Assembly (NCBI GenBank): GCA_036346405.1
Contig: CM070554.1
Location: 46,089,058 to 46,153,057 of the forward strand
Source: Phyllostachys edulis
Lineage: Eukaryota > Streptophyta > Magnoliopsida > Poales > Poaceae
Direction of reading: 5' to 3'
DNA: 64,000 bases
Program-made: the position numbers and the translations under genes
In this document: positions 23,046 through 34,047 of the stretch, piece after piece
How positions within the stretch are numbered: the stretch's first letter is position 1
How the letters are laid out: each line of letters starts with the position of its first letter
The notes under the pieces: model-generated
What the model was told of the DNA's origin: nothing
Databases searched by the model: none
Seen by the model: only the letters and a program-made list of their open reading frames with translations

Positions 23046-23520
23046 TGTTAGAAAATAGGAGAGTGTTTTTGCTATTCACAGCTATACAACTTATTCATTA
23101 ATTGAGAGGGTATATTAATTAATTACCACTAAATATTTAGCACTGCTTATTTAGCACTACATTAATTACGACTAATTAATGACCTATTAATAATTAGCAC
23201 TAATAGACTACGACTAAATTATTTACGGCTAGTTAATTACGACTAATTATTTAAAACTACTAACTAAATTAATTATGATTGGTTGGTTAAGACTAATTAA
23301 CTACGACTACAGTAATTACAACAAATGCAGTGGAGAAAAATCACCTTCCCTTCAAGGCAACCGTTTTATACTAATACGGTCCTAAGAACCGCTCTAAACA
23401 CTCTTTAATCTCCAAATAAATTTTATTTCTATTCTCTGTATTCTCAGCGACGAGCGTGAGAATGAGAATGAAATTGAGAATGACTGAGAGCGAGAGCGAC
23501 TTCGGTATTTATAGCCGTGC
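23046..23520 (-). repeat. Copia 5' LTR region with TATA box
   Basis: The 50 bp next to the PBS (23065-23115) match the sequence after pol at 2561-2605, the only part of the 3' LTR retained. Beyond it lie AT-rich degenerate repeats of TTAATTACGACTAATTA (about 23150-23310), then a minus-strand TATAAATA (23513-23506) that could be the LTR promoter. The outer LTR edge was not found, because the left copy is truncated. Confidence 0.5.
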
Positions 23521-24180
23521 GAACGCAATTCCCGCAGACAACACAGCGACGGGAGGGGGATCAGATTCCCTCCCACGCGATGTTATTCTGCATGCAGGGA
23601 ATCATTCGCACGCATGCAGAGGGGCATGAGAGAGTGATAGATTGGATAAAAAGATGGGTGGTGGCGGGAAATCTGAGCACGGGAGAGGCGTTGCCGGGCA
23701 CAGGGGGAGCGGAGGCGCCCATGTGGCGGTGTCTAGGCGAGGGGGCGGCAGAGGCGCATCCACACGCCACATGTGCGGTTGAGCTGCGTCTAGGCGAGGG
23801 GCGTGCGGCTGAGGTGTGTCCGGGCGAGGGGGGGGGCTGAGGCGGTCTTCCCCGTGTGGCTGATCTGCGTTCGGGCGAGGGGCGTGCGGTTGAGGCGCGT
23901 CTGGCGCTGGTCGCATGGACAAGGCATGTTTGTGCACTAGGTGAGTGGTGATGGCCACGTGGTAGGACGAGGCAAGTTCGAGTGCCAGATGTGCGGCGGA
24001 GATGAAATCCGAGCGTGGGAGGCATGGTATTGGATGCATGTTGGCCACCAGCACATCTGTTGTGCCATCTTTGGAATTACTTTGGCATTACAGCCTATGT
24101 GTAATGCCAGTAGAGAGGAATATGGAATGGAAGGGAAAATTTAGAACATATTTACCGATTCACCTTCCCACAGTAGAAGG
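23521..24180. repeat. GC-rich tract with degenerate minisatellite
   Basis: Around 23720-23910 the motif GGCGAGGGGCGTGCGGCTGA (variants with TTGAGGCGCGTCT) recurs about five times. Opposing open frames here are products of GC richness and repetition. I see no protein domain and suggest no gene. Confidence 0.6.
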
Positions 24181-24195
24181 AAAACAACAGGAGCG

Positions 24196-24243
24196 ATAGA
24201 GAGAGAGGTAGAGAGAGAGAGAGGTAGAGAGAGAGAGGAGGAG
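24196..24243. repeat. GA-rich microsatellite
   Basis: Alternating GAGAGAGAGGTAGAGAGAGA units. Confidence 0.85.
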
Positions 24244-25250
24244 GAAAATAAGACCAAGCTAGAGCCCACTCTCTCCTCCCATTCCATTTCCTCCCCATCG
24301 AAGGCAACTAAGGGAAGAAGCACTCCCAGGGGAACACCACTAGGGAGAAACTCCGGCCACCACGGGCAGCATCGTCGCCACCTCCTACCCCCAAATCGGT
24401 GAACCAAGTAGGTCACTCCATCCCTCTATCTCATCTATTGGACGCACACCACTAGCAAACGTAGAACAAGGGGAGGGAGGGGTAAGGGGAGGCGTACCTG
24501 GGGCGGAGCCCTTGGGAGGCAGCGGTCGGAGGTCGAGCCGGGCGCAAGTGAGCGGGTGAGTGGGAGGCGGGCCTAGGTCATGGGCTGCTTGGGCCAAGAC
24601 GAGGAGAGAGAGAAGGCGGCCGGTGAGGCGGAGGACCCGGAGGTGAGCACCGAGGCGGCGCGACGGTGGCATCAGAGGCTGCCAATGCCAAGAGGCGCCG
24701 GGAGAGGCCGGAGGCGAGGCGACGGAGCTGGCACTGGGCGCGGGCGGCGTGTGGGAGAGCGGCGCTGGGCGAGGCAGCGGGGAGGCGCCGACTAGGAGAG
24801 CCATGAGGAGAGGAGAGAATGAGAGTGAGAGATAGGGGAAGGTGGGAAATGAGGCTGGGGACTCGGGTGGTTTCGGCCAGGGGTAAATGGGATGAGGAAA
24901 GAAAAGAAAAGGGAGAGGAAAGAAAGAAGAAAAAGAAAGAAAGAAAAGAGGGGAAAGAGTTTGGGGCGCGCACCTAAATTTGTTATTCGCAAAAATTTGA
25001 CGACGCGAATCTCTGACCTATTAACATGATTTATTGTTGGCACCGGGATTAGTGGAATAATGCTCGGTGAGAGGGGTTTAATCGTGTCGTTTTTGCGCGT
25101 AGGATTAACGCCACTCGTGTGTGTGCATGTATTGCTATATAAATTTAGTCAGGTTGAATGCCTATTCAGGTGGAGGTTCTGGAACGGCGTTGTCCGCACG
25201 TTACTCTGCTCCGCTTGGTTAACAGGCAAGTGCATAGTAAAGCGATAACC
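24244..25250. other. GC-rich LTR-like tract, no gene supported
   Basis: Contains a purine-rich strand (24893-24960, AAAGAAAAGGGAGAGG-like) and GC-rich sequence resembling the leaders found in the large LTRs elsewhere in the window (44700-44960, 57750-58300). Frames at 24385-24973 have Pro/Ser/Leu-biased translations without a domain. Confidence 0.4.
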
Positions 25251-26261
25251 TGTAAGTGCTAAAAAGAATGTGATGTTCGCGTGATAATGATGTTCTCATA
25301 ATGATGCTTATGTGATGATGCTTATGTGATAATGTTTGTATGGTGATGCTTACTTGGAAATGCTTATATGATGCTGCATGCTAATGGTTACGTGATGATG
25401 CGTACATGATGTTTATATGGTGATGCTTACATGATAATGGTTACATGTGGATGGCACTAATGATGGGACAAGGTGAGCAATGAGACTACCATGTTAATGA
25501 TGACAATGATGAATCATGATAATGACAATGGACATGTGCATTTGCATCATGGCAAGAATGCATGAGCCAGGTCGGTTAGAAAGTCATGTAACTAATCCGG
25601 TGAGGTTGGTGAGAAAGTTACATGACTAGTCCGATGTGCTCTAGGTAAAGTCTTACATCTGTAGGGACTAGATAAAGTCCAACGATGTAAGGACCCCATC
25701 CTAATGAAGATGTTGGAAGAGTGTGTCATCGACGAGTGAACACTCCGCGATACCGGTATCAGCTGATGAGATGCATATGAGCATGAACATGATGGTGCAT
25801 TTGCATGTATGGGCAATGCATTGATCTATTGAGCATGTAGAATAATGATGTGTTGCACTAATGGAAAGCTATCGGTGGGAATAATGACTTGGTTATGATT
25901 TTGTTGATTTGGCAATGTTTATCGTCTCTATTATGTGCTTGCTGAGTCTTCGGACTCACTCTTGCTTATCAATGTTTTTAGGTGACCATTGCAAATGACA
26001 TGTTTCGGGAAGGGAGATAGATCATCCACGTCACACGTAGTTCTCTTGCAAACCTTCTCCCAATATGTTTCACTTTTGTGGTTGTAATATGGTTAATTGT
26101 TAAGTTGGTTGCGCCAAGTTTGTAATGATTCAAGTCTTTCTCCTTAGAAACTCGAATTTTGTTGTAAGTTGTTTAATTGTCAAATTAGCTGCGCAGTTCT
26201 TGTATTATATTATGTGTGGTGGTAGCATTCTGGACCCAGGGGGCTGGTCGGGGTGTTACAC
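25251..26261 (+). repeat. LTR 3' part of a large-LTR gypsy family, copy 1
   Basis: Begins in degenerate TGATGCTTACATGATAATG repeats (25270-25450). It contains the family block TGCTGAGTCTTCGGACTCAC followed by TTTTTAGGTGACC (about 25940-25985). It ends GGTCGGGGTGTTACA at 26261, the standard 3' end of these LTRs. The region matches, in reverse, parts of the solo LTR at 55181-58468. The 5' edge was not located. Confidence 0.65.
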
Positions 26262-27321
26262 TATGAATGGCCAGTTTCATTAATAACGGCGCTAGCAGTG
26301 CCATTTAGTCCACTCTATGGTAGAGTGGTGAATAATGGGTTGTTCACCATTGTCATTGATATTACTTAGCATGTTATTTATTATGCTTTCGTTAAGCTTA
26401 TTCGTATACATGATATTGATGACATTGAGTTAATGAGATTATGATATTGAGATAATGAGAATGAGATATTGAGTTGATGAGACGAGTTGTGTAAATGATT
26501 AATTATGATGTTGTATCATTTACATTCATCATGATAAGAGTGCACGAGCTAGATCAGTGAGAAAGTCATATAACTATTTCGGTGAGGTCGGTGAGAAAGA
26601 TACATGACTAGTCCGGGGTGCTCTAGATAAAGTCTTACATTTGTAGGGACTAATTAAAGCCCTACAATGTATGGACCCCAACCTAACAAAGATGGGGGAA
26701 GAGTGTGTCATTGACAGGCGAACACTTAGCTATACCGGTATCAGCTGATGAGATGCATAAGCATAAGCATGATGGTGCATCCGCATATATGAGTAAATTA
26801 TTAAATTTTGCAAATTTACCTATATGGAATATGGCGTATTTATTTGAGTATGAGAATGACATTAAATAGATAAATGATGATGATAATCTTGATTATGGTT
26901 GATAAACTATTGTTTATGGCTTTATTATGCATTTGCTGAGTCTTGGACTCACTCTCGGTTTGTTGCTAATTTTAGGTGACCGGTGATGGCGACATACATG
27001 GGAGAGAATAGATCACATGCGTCATATGCGAGACAAATACACATTAAATATATATTTTAGAGTGATTCCATATAAATCTAGAGACAATTGTTATTTTCTT
27101 TGGGTTGTTGTTCATGGACTTATTTATTGCTTAGAATAATGCTTGCGACTAGTTGATAAATTCGTTAGTTGATTAGTGTTACTTTAAATGTTCATCTTGT
27201 GACCTGTGGACGGGTTTTAATCTTGATATGATTGCTGGAATTTATTGTAAATTAATTTTTAAATTAGTAGTTAACATAGTTTGGTGACATTCTGGGCTCA
27301 GTGTTGGGCTGGAGTGTTACA
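26262..27321 (+). repeat. LTR 3' part, copy 2, in tandem with copy 1
   Basis: 26540-26790 repeats 25570-25815 with many substitutions (both contain GATACCGGTATCAGCTGATG or its ATACCGGTATCAGCTGATGA version). 26935-26985 repeats the TGCTGAGTC...GGACTCAC box. It ends GGAGTGTTACA at 27321. No PBS or coding region lies between the copies. Confidence 0.65.
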
Positions 27322-27539
27322 CATTTATTCGACTTGGGTGTGAGTTTATCAGATGTCAAACATTTTATGAATACCTCACAACTCCATATCTTAAAAAAAA
27401 GACAATCCAGAACACTTCCCGGTCCATATCTCATACGGTGTCTTCTCTACTGTCTTTTATGAAACCTTGTTTAATGTGAAAGCCGCCGTTTCTAGAGCGT
27501 ATCCCTATAAATACAATGAAAGATCAGTCTTTGAAAGTA

Positions 27540-29268
27540 GGCGATGACTCCTCCACTTCAACTGAATGATGATTATAACAAGAATGAGCACATTTAGTAC
27601 TCACCAAGTTGTACCATAGAATGCAGTTATAGATGATGGTTTATTCCAAAGGATATGACTTCTATGGTTATTTTTGCAAAGGCAATAATTGCACTTGAAT
27701 ATGAATAGTAGATTGAAAGCGTAATTGGAAACAAATAACAATAATAATTTAACAAGTATTTCCACGAAGCTCACTTAGTCCAATCAATTCTTTCACATAC
27801 CCATCCTCCCAATTTGTTTTATGAAAGTCTATCCCTTGTGTGAAATCCCCGAGCATGTCCATGACCGCGGAAGCGGCTATTCGAATAGATTGTTAACACT
27901 CTACAGATGTTATACACTTTACCCACACGATATAACCTGTGTAGCTAGCACCAATCATAATAAAACTTTTCAAAAACTTCATCTCAACAATCGACCCTCC
28001 CGACGAGCTTTAATCCGGTAGTCTGGAGTCACACGGACGTTGGCTCGGAGTGCACCGTTGGATATGTAAACGGAGAACCATCCATAAATATGGTGCAACT
28101 AGTGACTCCACATCTTCACCCATTCACTAAGCTAACCTACTGCCTGAGGCAGCCAATGTTGAGACTCCATAACTTACTGAGCTAGGCCTTTCCCATTCTA
28201 GGCATGTGGTCGTACTACATGGCTCAGTTCAATAGTGCACAAAGTTAAGTCCTTAATTTGATCAGGGCAAGACTACCAATTTACTACACATATTCACGAA
28301 GATCTACACATACTTCCACTGAGTGACAACACATGTCATACCAATTATCACAAAGATGTTCCATAATCACTTAGTCAGGTATAAGTTTTGCCATTAAAAT
28401 GGTATAATGACCCATTGCATGGCTAAGCATACTAATTGTGTCTAAACCAACTCACGTTGGTGCTATGATAATACCAACTAGTAATTAACCAAGCTAGGGT
28501 GACAAATGATAATGACAATACAATATCAAGGTGTGCATAATCAAATAGGCTGCATAGCTAATCCCAAAGTAGTAAATCATTTGATATTTGAATTAGTATG
28601 CAATAATCTGAATCAAATTAATTTTGTAAAACTAAGCGCAATATGATCAAAGCACAACTTGCCTTAGAACAAGTCTTGGTTCTGGTCTTGAGCTAGCTCT
28701 ACTCCTTCGAAAGCTCCCGAAGTATCGACGTCTACTTGCAAAAAGAGAGAAACACAAATAAATACAAAAAAGAGCAATAAATTAACTCCAAAAATTAAAT
28801 AAAAAACATAGGAAGGTAGATCTCTATTTGAGATGAATTAGGAGACTTTAATGGGCTCAATAGGAGATTGTATGAAGGAGAACGTGCTCTTTGAAGTTGG
28901 TTGGCTGAGAAATTCGGGAAAAATAAAAAGAAGAGACAAACTGACAGGTGGGGCCCACAGGAAAAGATTTTTTGGAAATTAAATAAAGTCCCAAAATTGG
29001 ATTATGGACTGACAAAGGGGACCCACGGTTTATAGACTGAGTCCACAGGTTCACAGGTTCATAGAACAATGCACTGACAAGGGGGGTCCACATGTCGTAG
29101 GCACGGTCTACGATAGACTAGATCCACCTAGGTTTAGATCTAGGGTTAGGGTTTAGGTGGCGGCGGAGGTGGCGGCGGGTGCACACGTGGCACACACATG
29201 GCGATAGGTGGAGACGGGTGGCTATGAGGTGGTGGTGAGGTGGCTCCCACGGATCGTTAGATCTTGTT
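27540..29268 (-). repeat. Minus-oriented LTR fragment, same family as 37428-40511
   Basis: Shares with the 3' LTR at 37428-40511 the blocks CTCCACTTCAACTGAATGAT (27552), CATGTCCATGACCGCGGA (27856) followed by GGCTATTCGAATAGAT, and the GACTAG...GTTTAGATCTAGGG stretch (about 29115-29145). Its expected left (3') terminus is missing here and appears inverted at 29270-29547. Confidence 0.7.
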
Positions 29269-29269
29269 C

Positions 29270-29547
29270 CCAGTCAGTTGTCCATGGCAAGTTAATGGGT
29301 TTCCGCTGAAGTTGCTTTCATTTCGTTGCTGCTTTTTATTTAGTGTTAAGCCCTGCTTGGTTCAATAATCGTAAACTTGACCATAAGGTCACAACTATTA
29401 TTTGCTATTCAAATTAGTATATTTATTCTTATATTCGTTGTGTATGGAATGATATTCATCTATGTTGCAACTGTGTACACTAGCGTGATTCTGAACTAGT
29501 GCGGTATACACAGATGTTCCAGATTTGTATATTTGGGTCCCGACATT
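29270..29547 (+). repeat. Inverted LTR terminus adjoining the fragment
   Basis: The reverse complement of this stretch matches the first 270 bp of the LTR at 37428 (TCGGGACCCAAATATA; CTAGTGTACACAGTTG; TTGTGACCTTATGGTCAAGT; CAGCGGAAACCCAT). Its orientation is opposite to the neighbouring 27540-29268 fragment, implying an inversion or two independent insertions. Confidence 0.7.
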
Positions 29548-30014
29548 GAGGAGAGAGAGAAAGGGGAGGGAGGAGGAAGAAGACCAAGGTAATTTGGGCA
29601 TTTTGGAAAAAGTTGACGGAAAAAATCTAATAGAGGTGATGGTAGTGGCAAAAAAGCGGAACGTTTGTGAGATGTGATGGAATAGAAGGGAGATGTTGTT
29701 TTTGTAACGGTAGATTAGAGATATGAGAACTTTGCTTTAAAGTTTTTTTTTTCAAAATTTATAGACGAAGATGTTCAACATGATAGCAGGGAATCCCTAC
29801 TATAATATATAGAATAGAATGTGCTGCCTTGCTTATCAAGTACTGGCGGATTTTACATCTCTCTGAAGATGGCAATTAACCAAGACAGCCAAGCGCATAA
29901 TTGCACCTCCGAAACCAAAAAGTGCATCATTGCGTCGGCATTTCTCCATGTGGCGCGCAATCAGGCAGGCAAAACTAGCCTTCACGAACAAAATGATAAA
30001 AATAATATTTTTAC
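29548..30014. other. No gene seen
   Basis: AT-rich sequence with a purine-rich patch (29550-29585). Short frames without domain. Confidence 0.5.
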
Positions 30015-30163
30015 TGTACAAAATTACCGTGAAACAGACATACCACCCGGATTACGGCAGACGACCTACCGCGCATACTGTTCCTGCCGTAGTCTGGGTA
30101 CGCGGTAGGTTGCCTATCGCGATCCGGGTGCGTGGTATATCAGTTCCACGGTGATTTTGCACG
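30015..30163. mobile_element. 149-bp foldback (MITE-like) element
   Basis: The outer arms TACAAAATTACCGTGAAAC (30016) and, reversed, GCAAAATCACCGTGGAAC (30160) pair. So do the middle arms (ATACCACCCGGAT / ATACCACGCACCCGGAT) and the inner arms (CGACCTACCGCG / CGCGGTAGGTTG). The whole segment can fold into one long imperfect hairpin. No protein is encoded. It could be a Mutator-type MITE or a small-RNA hairpin locus; clear target duplications are not visible. Confidence 0.7.
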
Positions 30164-31867
30164 ATAGATGTATTATTTTTGTTATTTCATAGGTGGGAGG
30201 CTGTTTTACTATATCGTTTGAAAGAGGCAAAAACTCGGCAGAAAGGAGCCGAGCAGAGCAGTCGGTGGGAATGTAGGATCCGCCAGCTCTCGCAGCCCCG
30301 TGAGCCCGTGACTCGCTGCTGGTGCAGCTTTTTTCCCTTGTCCGGCTCGAGGGTCAAGGGAGGGAATACCACCGCCTCTCCGACTCCAAAGCCCCCACGC
30401 ATCCATGCATGCACGCATGGCCAGCCGCACATCTGACGAGCTACGCAACAAGCAGCGCTCACGGGCCGCGTCCGTCGGCGCCTCACGGCCACGAATCCCC
30501 TTCTCTCTCCCCGCCCGCGCTCTCCCCTTCCCAACGACTAACCGAATCCTCCACTCGCAGCAGAGCGGCATTGCTGCGTGCTGCCTTTTTCTCGACGGAA
30601 ACCGTAAATTACACAGTTCGTTGCCTTCACTTTCACCTGCCTTTCTCCTTTCAGGAATACTCTAGCTTTAGCTTTCATGCTGCTTTCCATTCCTGTTCGC
30701 TCGCTCATGCAGAGTTCGTGATTCGGGGGCCCACTGACAGGGGGTTTGATTTATGGGGCACAATGTTCATTATAATGGTTGTATGCACGTGCTGGCGGCA
30801 CATATATGTACGACGCCTTCAGTGTGCATATGGTTTGTCTCCTATTTGTTTGTTTTAGAATGGATGGTTGAAATCAAGTGCTATACTCAAATTCAATTGC
30901 TCCAAGATGAAATGCAGCTTCTTGCCACAGATTGTCAATCTCCTTTTCGTTAAGAGTATAAATAATCTCAACCACCAATCCAAATTGCTGCATAGCTCTA
31001 TCGGCAACTCACGATCGTTGGTGACACTTCCTTTTGTTTTGTTTTTTTTTTAAGAAAAGAAGGTGAGATTTTATCTAGTAAAGCATTAATTGGTGGGTGT
31101 AGTCTCTTCATAGTGCTCAGATTTGGTAACAAGAGCTTGCACAACAGTCTACAGTTTAACAGTTTAGAGCCAATCTGTTACATAGTAATTAAATTACTTA
31201 ACCATTTTAGGTCGTTGAAGTGCCCAATATATTGCTCTCATCACTGACCACTGCCGTTTGCATTGCACGACCTATTCACCTTCTGGTCTCATTCTCATCC
31301 ACGTACAACATACTTGCATCTAATTTGTGTTCAGTTCACCAATCCAACCTTGTTATGTATCAAATGCCATTTCTTTGGCCATATAATAACAACATATACA
31401 TGAAGCTTCTAGAGCTGGTAACCTTAGTCACGAGAGTGCATGCATTGATGCGACAAGTGGTCCAGATATTCTGAGCCTTTTGAAACCGCGAAAACGATTC
31501 GCGGTGGGGATCTAACAAGATGCGCTTTGGCCCCATCGATAAGACTGATTGTTACTGATACGTACAGCCAGCCAGCGTGGGCTATGCCCGGCTCTCTTTG
31601 ATTTGAGTCTCCTATTTCTTTGAATTTTTGACAATTTTTTAAAGAGACTTTCATAGACTTTTGGCCTTAGATCTCGGGCTATAGTCTATCTAGATCCCCC
31701 TGTGTACAGCATCTTTTTGTAAAAGTTTCTTATGGGAGGGCATAGAAACTGTGTCAATAGACATGCTCTCCTCAAATAATTAGATTTGTTGACAATGTAG
31801 AGAAGAAAACCCACAGAATTCCAGGGGAAGTTGGTTGTTTCCTCCAGAATTGCAAAATACTTCGGCT
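30164..31867. other. GC-rich then AT-rich stretch, no supported gene
   Basis: 30200-30600 is GC-rich with overlapping open frames on both strands (30187-30571 minus, 30322-30858 plus). None shows a recognisable domain, and splice-consistent continuation was not found. A gene promoter or first exon cannot be excluded. 30860-31867 is AT-rich without features. Confidence 0.4.
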
Positions 31868-31985
31868 CTATAAAAAAAAAGAGTGCATAGACGAAGCTTT
31901 TTGAGAATGAGTGTAGGGCTTCGAACCTACAACCATTACTACCATAACATTGTGCTATATATACAATCGTGCTACACTGATGGCC
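31868..31985 (-). mobile_element. Possible tRNA-derived SINE (minus strand)
   Basis: On the minus strand a weak box A (TAGCACGATTG) lies 47 bp before a good box B (GGTTCGAAGCC). A run of nine T follows (plus-strand A run at 31872-31880), as in T-tailed plant SINEs. Box A is poor and no target duplication was found. Confidence 0.35.
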
Positions 31986-34047
31986 CCATACTTCAGCCAT
32001 ACATGCTTATAGTTTACATTTATTTTCGGGGCCAGCTTCAGCTAGCATATTATATAAGCCCAAATTTATGTACTGCAAGGCAGATTTGAACAGTACGTGC
32101 ATGTGAATGACTTGAGTGGGTATGTCAACTGGTTTAATTAGCAAAATATATGCTTGCTCCTAATCGAAACTAAGGACCAAACAGATGGTTATAATTGGTT
32201 TTTGATTCCTTCCTAGTCTTGTGACCGCGCCTCTAAACTTTCATGGCCACGGGGAGATCACACATGTAGGGAGGAAGAAGACAACAGCTTGTGAGTCATT
32301 GGAACCTTCCCCTTAACCTGACCTCTAATGCCACGTTAAGCTAATTAATCTAAAAGCAATCGATCGCCGTTCGGCAATAGGGAAAGCATGTCTAACCACG
32401 ATAGACATAGTCTCAATAAAAAAGAAAAGCACGACAGACTAGAGAGACAGTTAAGCGATTTTTTCGCTTTGTCAACCAAACAAACACGGTACTTTGTTTG
32501 CATCCCTATTTTTTAGAGCTTTTTTACCGTACATTTAATTTAATATGGGCCGTCTATTCTTTTTATCCAATGGTTTAGATTAGTTATGATTTAGTTATGC
32601 CACACCTGATAGTATGAGTAGTATGATTCTGAGAGGGATAGAATTGTAATTGCCTATATGGAGATAACATGCCACAATAATAATATTTTTAACCCTAGTT
32701 AGAAAAGTTCATAATACCCTCACAAAACATTATAAATACAAGAAAAGTCTATTATACCATTAACAAATCAATAGTTAGATTTGATTTATATTACCACCAT
32801 ATACTTACTAGTAGAATGTACCATAAAATTTCTCATTTATTATTATTATTATACCTGACTTGCGCTCTTCTATCTTTTACTTAATTATAAGTTCTACTCT
32901 CAGCTGAGAAATTCTATGTTTTTATCTGACGAAAACTAACATAAATTCTTTCTCTCAAATCACAATATGAAATATTTAGAATTCGAGTTCTTGCTCCTTC
33001 ATAGTACTTGTATGTTTGGCCTCTCTAGGACGGCTTCAGCTTCAGCTTGAAACTCATAACAATAAAAAACGTAAGCCCTGCAAACAGAGTTTTAGTCGAA
33101 TAGTTTTTGTTAAGTAACTAAGCTAATACCCTGTTGATACTGCCCTGCTAAAACCTTCCACCAAAACTTGTATGGGAAGTCAGTTTTTAAAAGAAGCCAA
33201 GACTGTGTAACTCTAATAACACAAACCCTAGGGAACGTCTAGCTGGTGGCCGGATGGTAAAGAGGCGCTGTTGTGGAAAAAAAATTCTATGGGGAGGGCC
33301 ATAGGGGAGGCCCCTTCCCCATCTCCATTCATCCCCCTCTGATCTAGTGGCTCGGGGGGGAACCGGCTTGGGTGCCCACCTCTCTCTTTAGTGAATGCTA
33401 GAGCTGCCAGCCATTTTTTTCGAAAAACAAAAACAAAAACCCTGATCTTTCCTTATTGTTCCTTGCATCACAATAACCACACTACTCGGCACATATAGGA
33501 CAAATTCTACTATATATATCTTCGCCTATTTTGCTAAATTATCATTGCAGAGCCAGCCAGGCCTGATCTAGCTGCATCTGAATCATCCTCCCCTTTCTCT
33601 GTTCATCTAAAATATTATAGTAAACATGTTTGTATTCAACATGCTACCTGCAAATATTCATGTGACGAAAACGATAGGCGATGAGATGACTACATACCAC
33701 ACTCCACACCACCCCAAATGGCGCTGATCTCATTGCCTTCGCGTACGACAAGTGTCACCCTGCTCGTGGCCTTTTTCTCCCTCCATTCCTCTCCACACGA
33801 GACGAGCATAAGTACGCAGACGCCTCAAGCTCCAACCCCCTCGCAAGCCAGCCATCACATGATCACAAGCTCACAACCATTCTAAACCCATCGTCGTCAT
33901 CATCGCAGATTCGCAGTCACATTACACTCGCATTGCAACAATTTTCCCTTATAGCTTGTTGCTTCTCCCTTTCCTCCTACAGACAGCAACAGAACACCAC
34001 CTTTATCCTCTGTTTCTTGAAGCAGAGCTGCGTTGCATTTGTTGGCC
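31986..34047. other. Upstream region of the polygalacturonase gene
   Basis: Mostly AT-rich, with no coding sequence or clear transposon boundary. The last 330 bp (33720-34047) turn GC-rich and are likely promoter and 5' UTR of the polygalacturonase gene. No TATA box could be assigned with confidence. Confidence 0.45.

Noticed and set aside
24385..24973. Overlapping GC-rich minus frames
   Set aside because: Composition bias; no recognisable domain.
30322..30858. 178-residue plus frame as a gene
   Set aside because: No start context, domain or splice continuation; competing minus frames of similar length.
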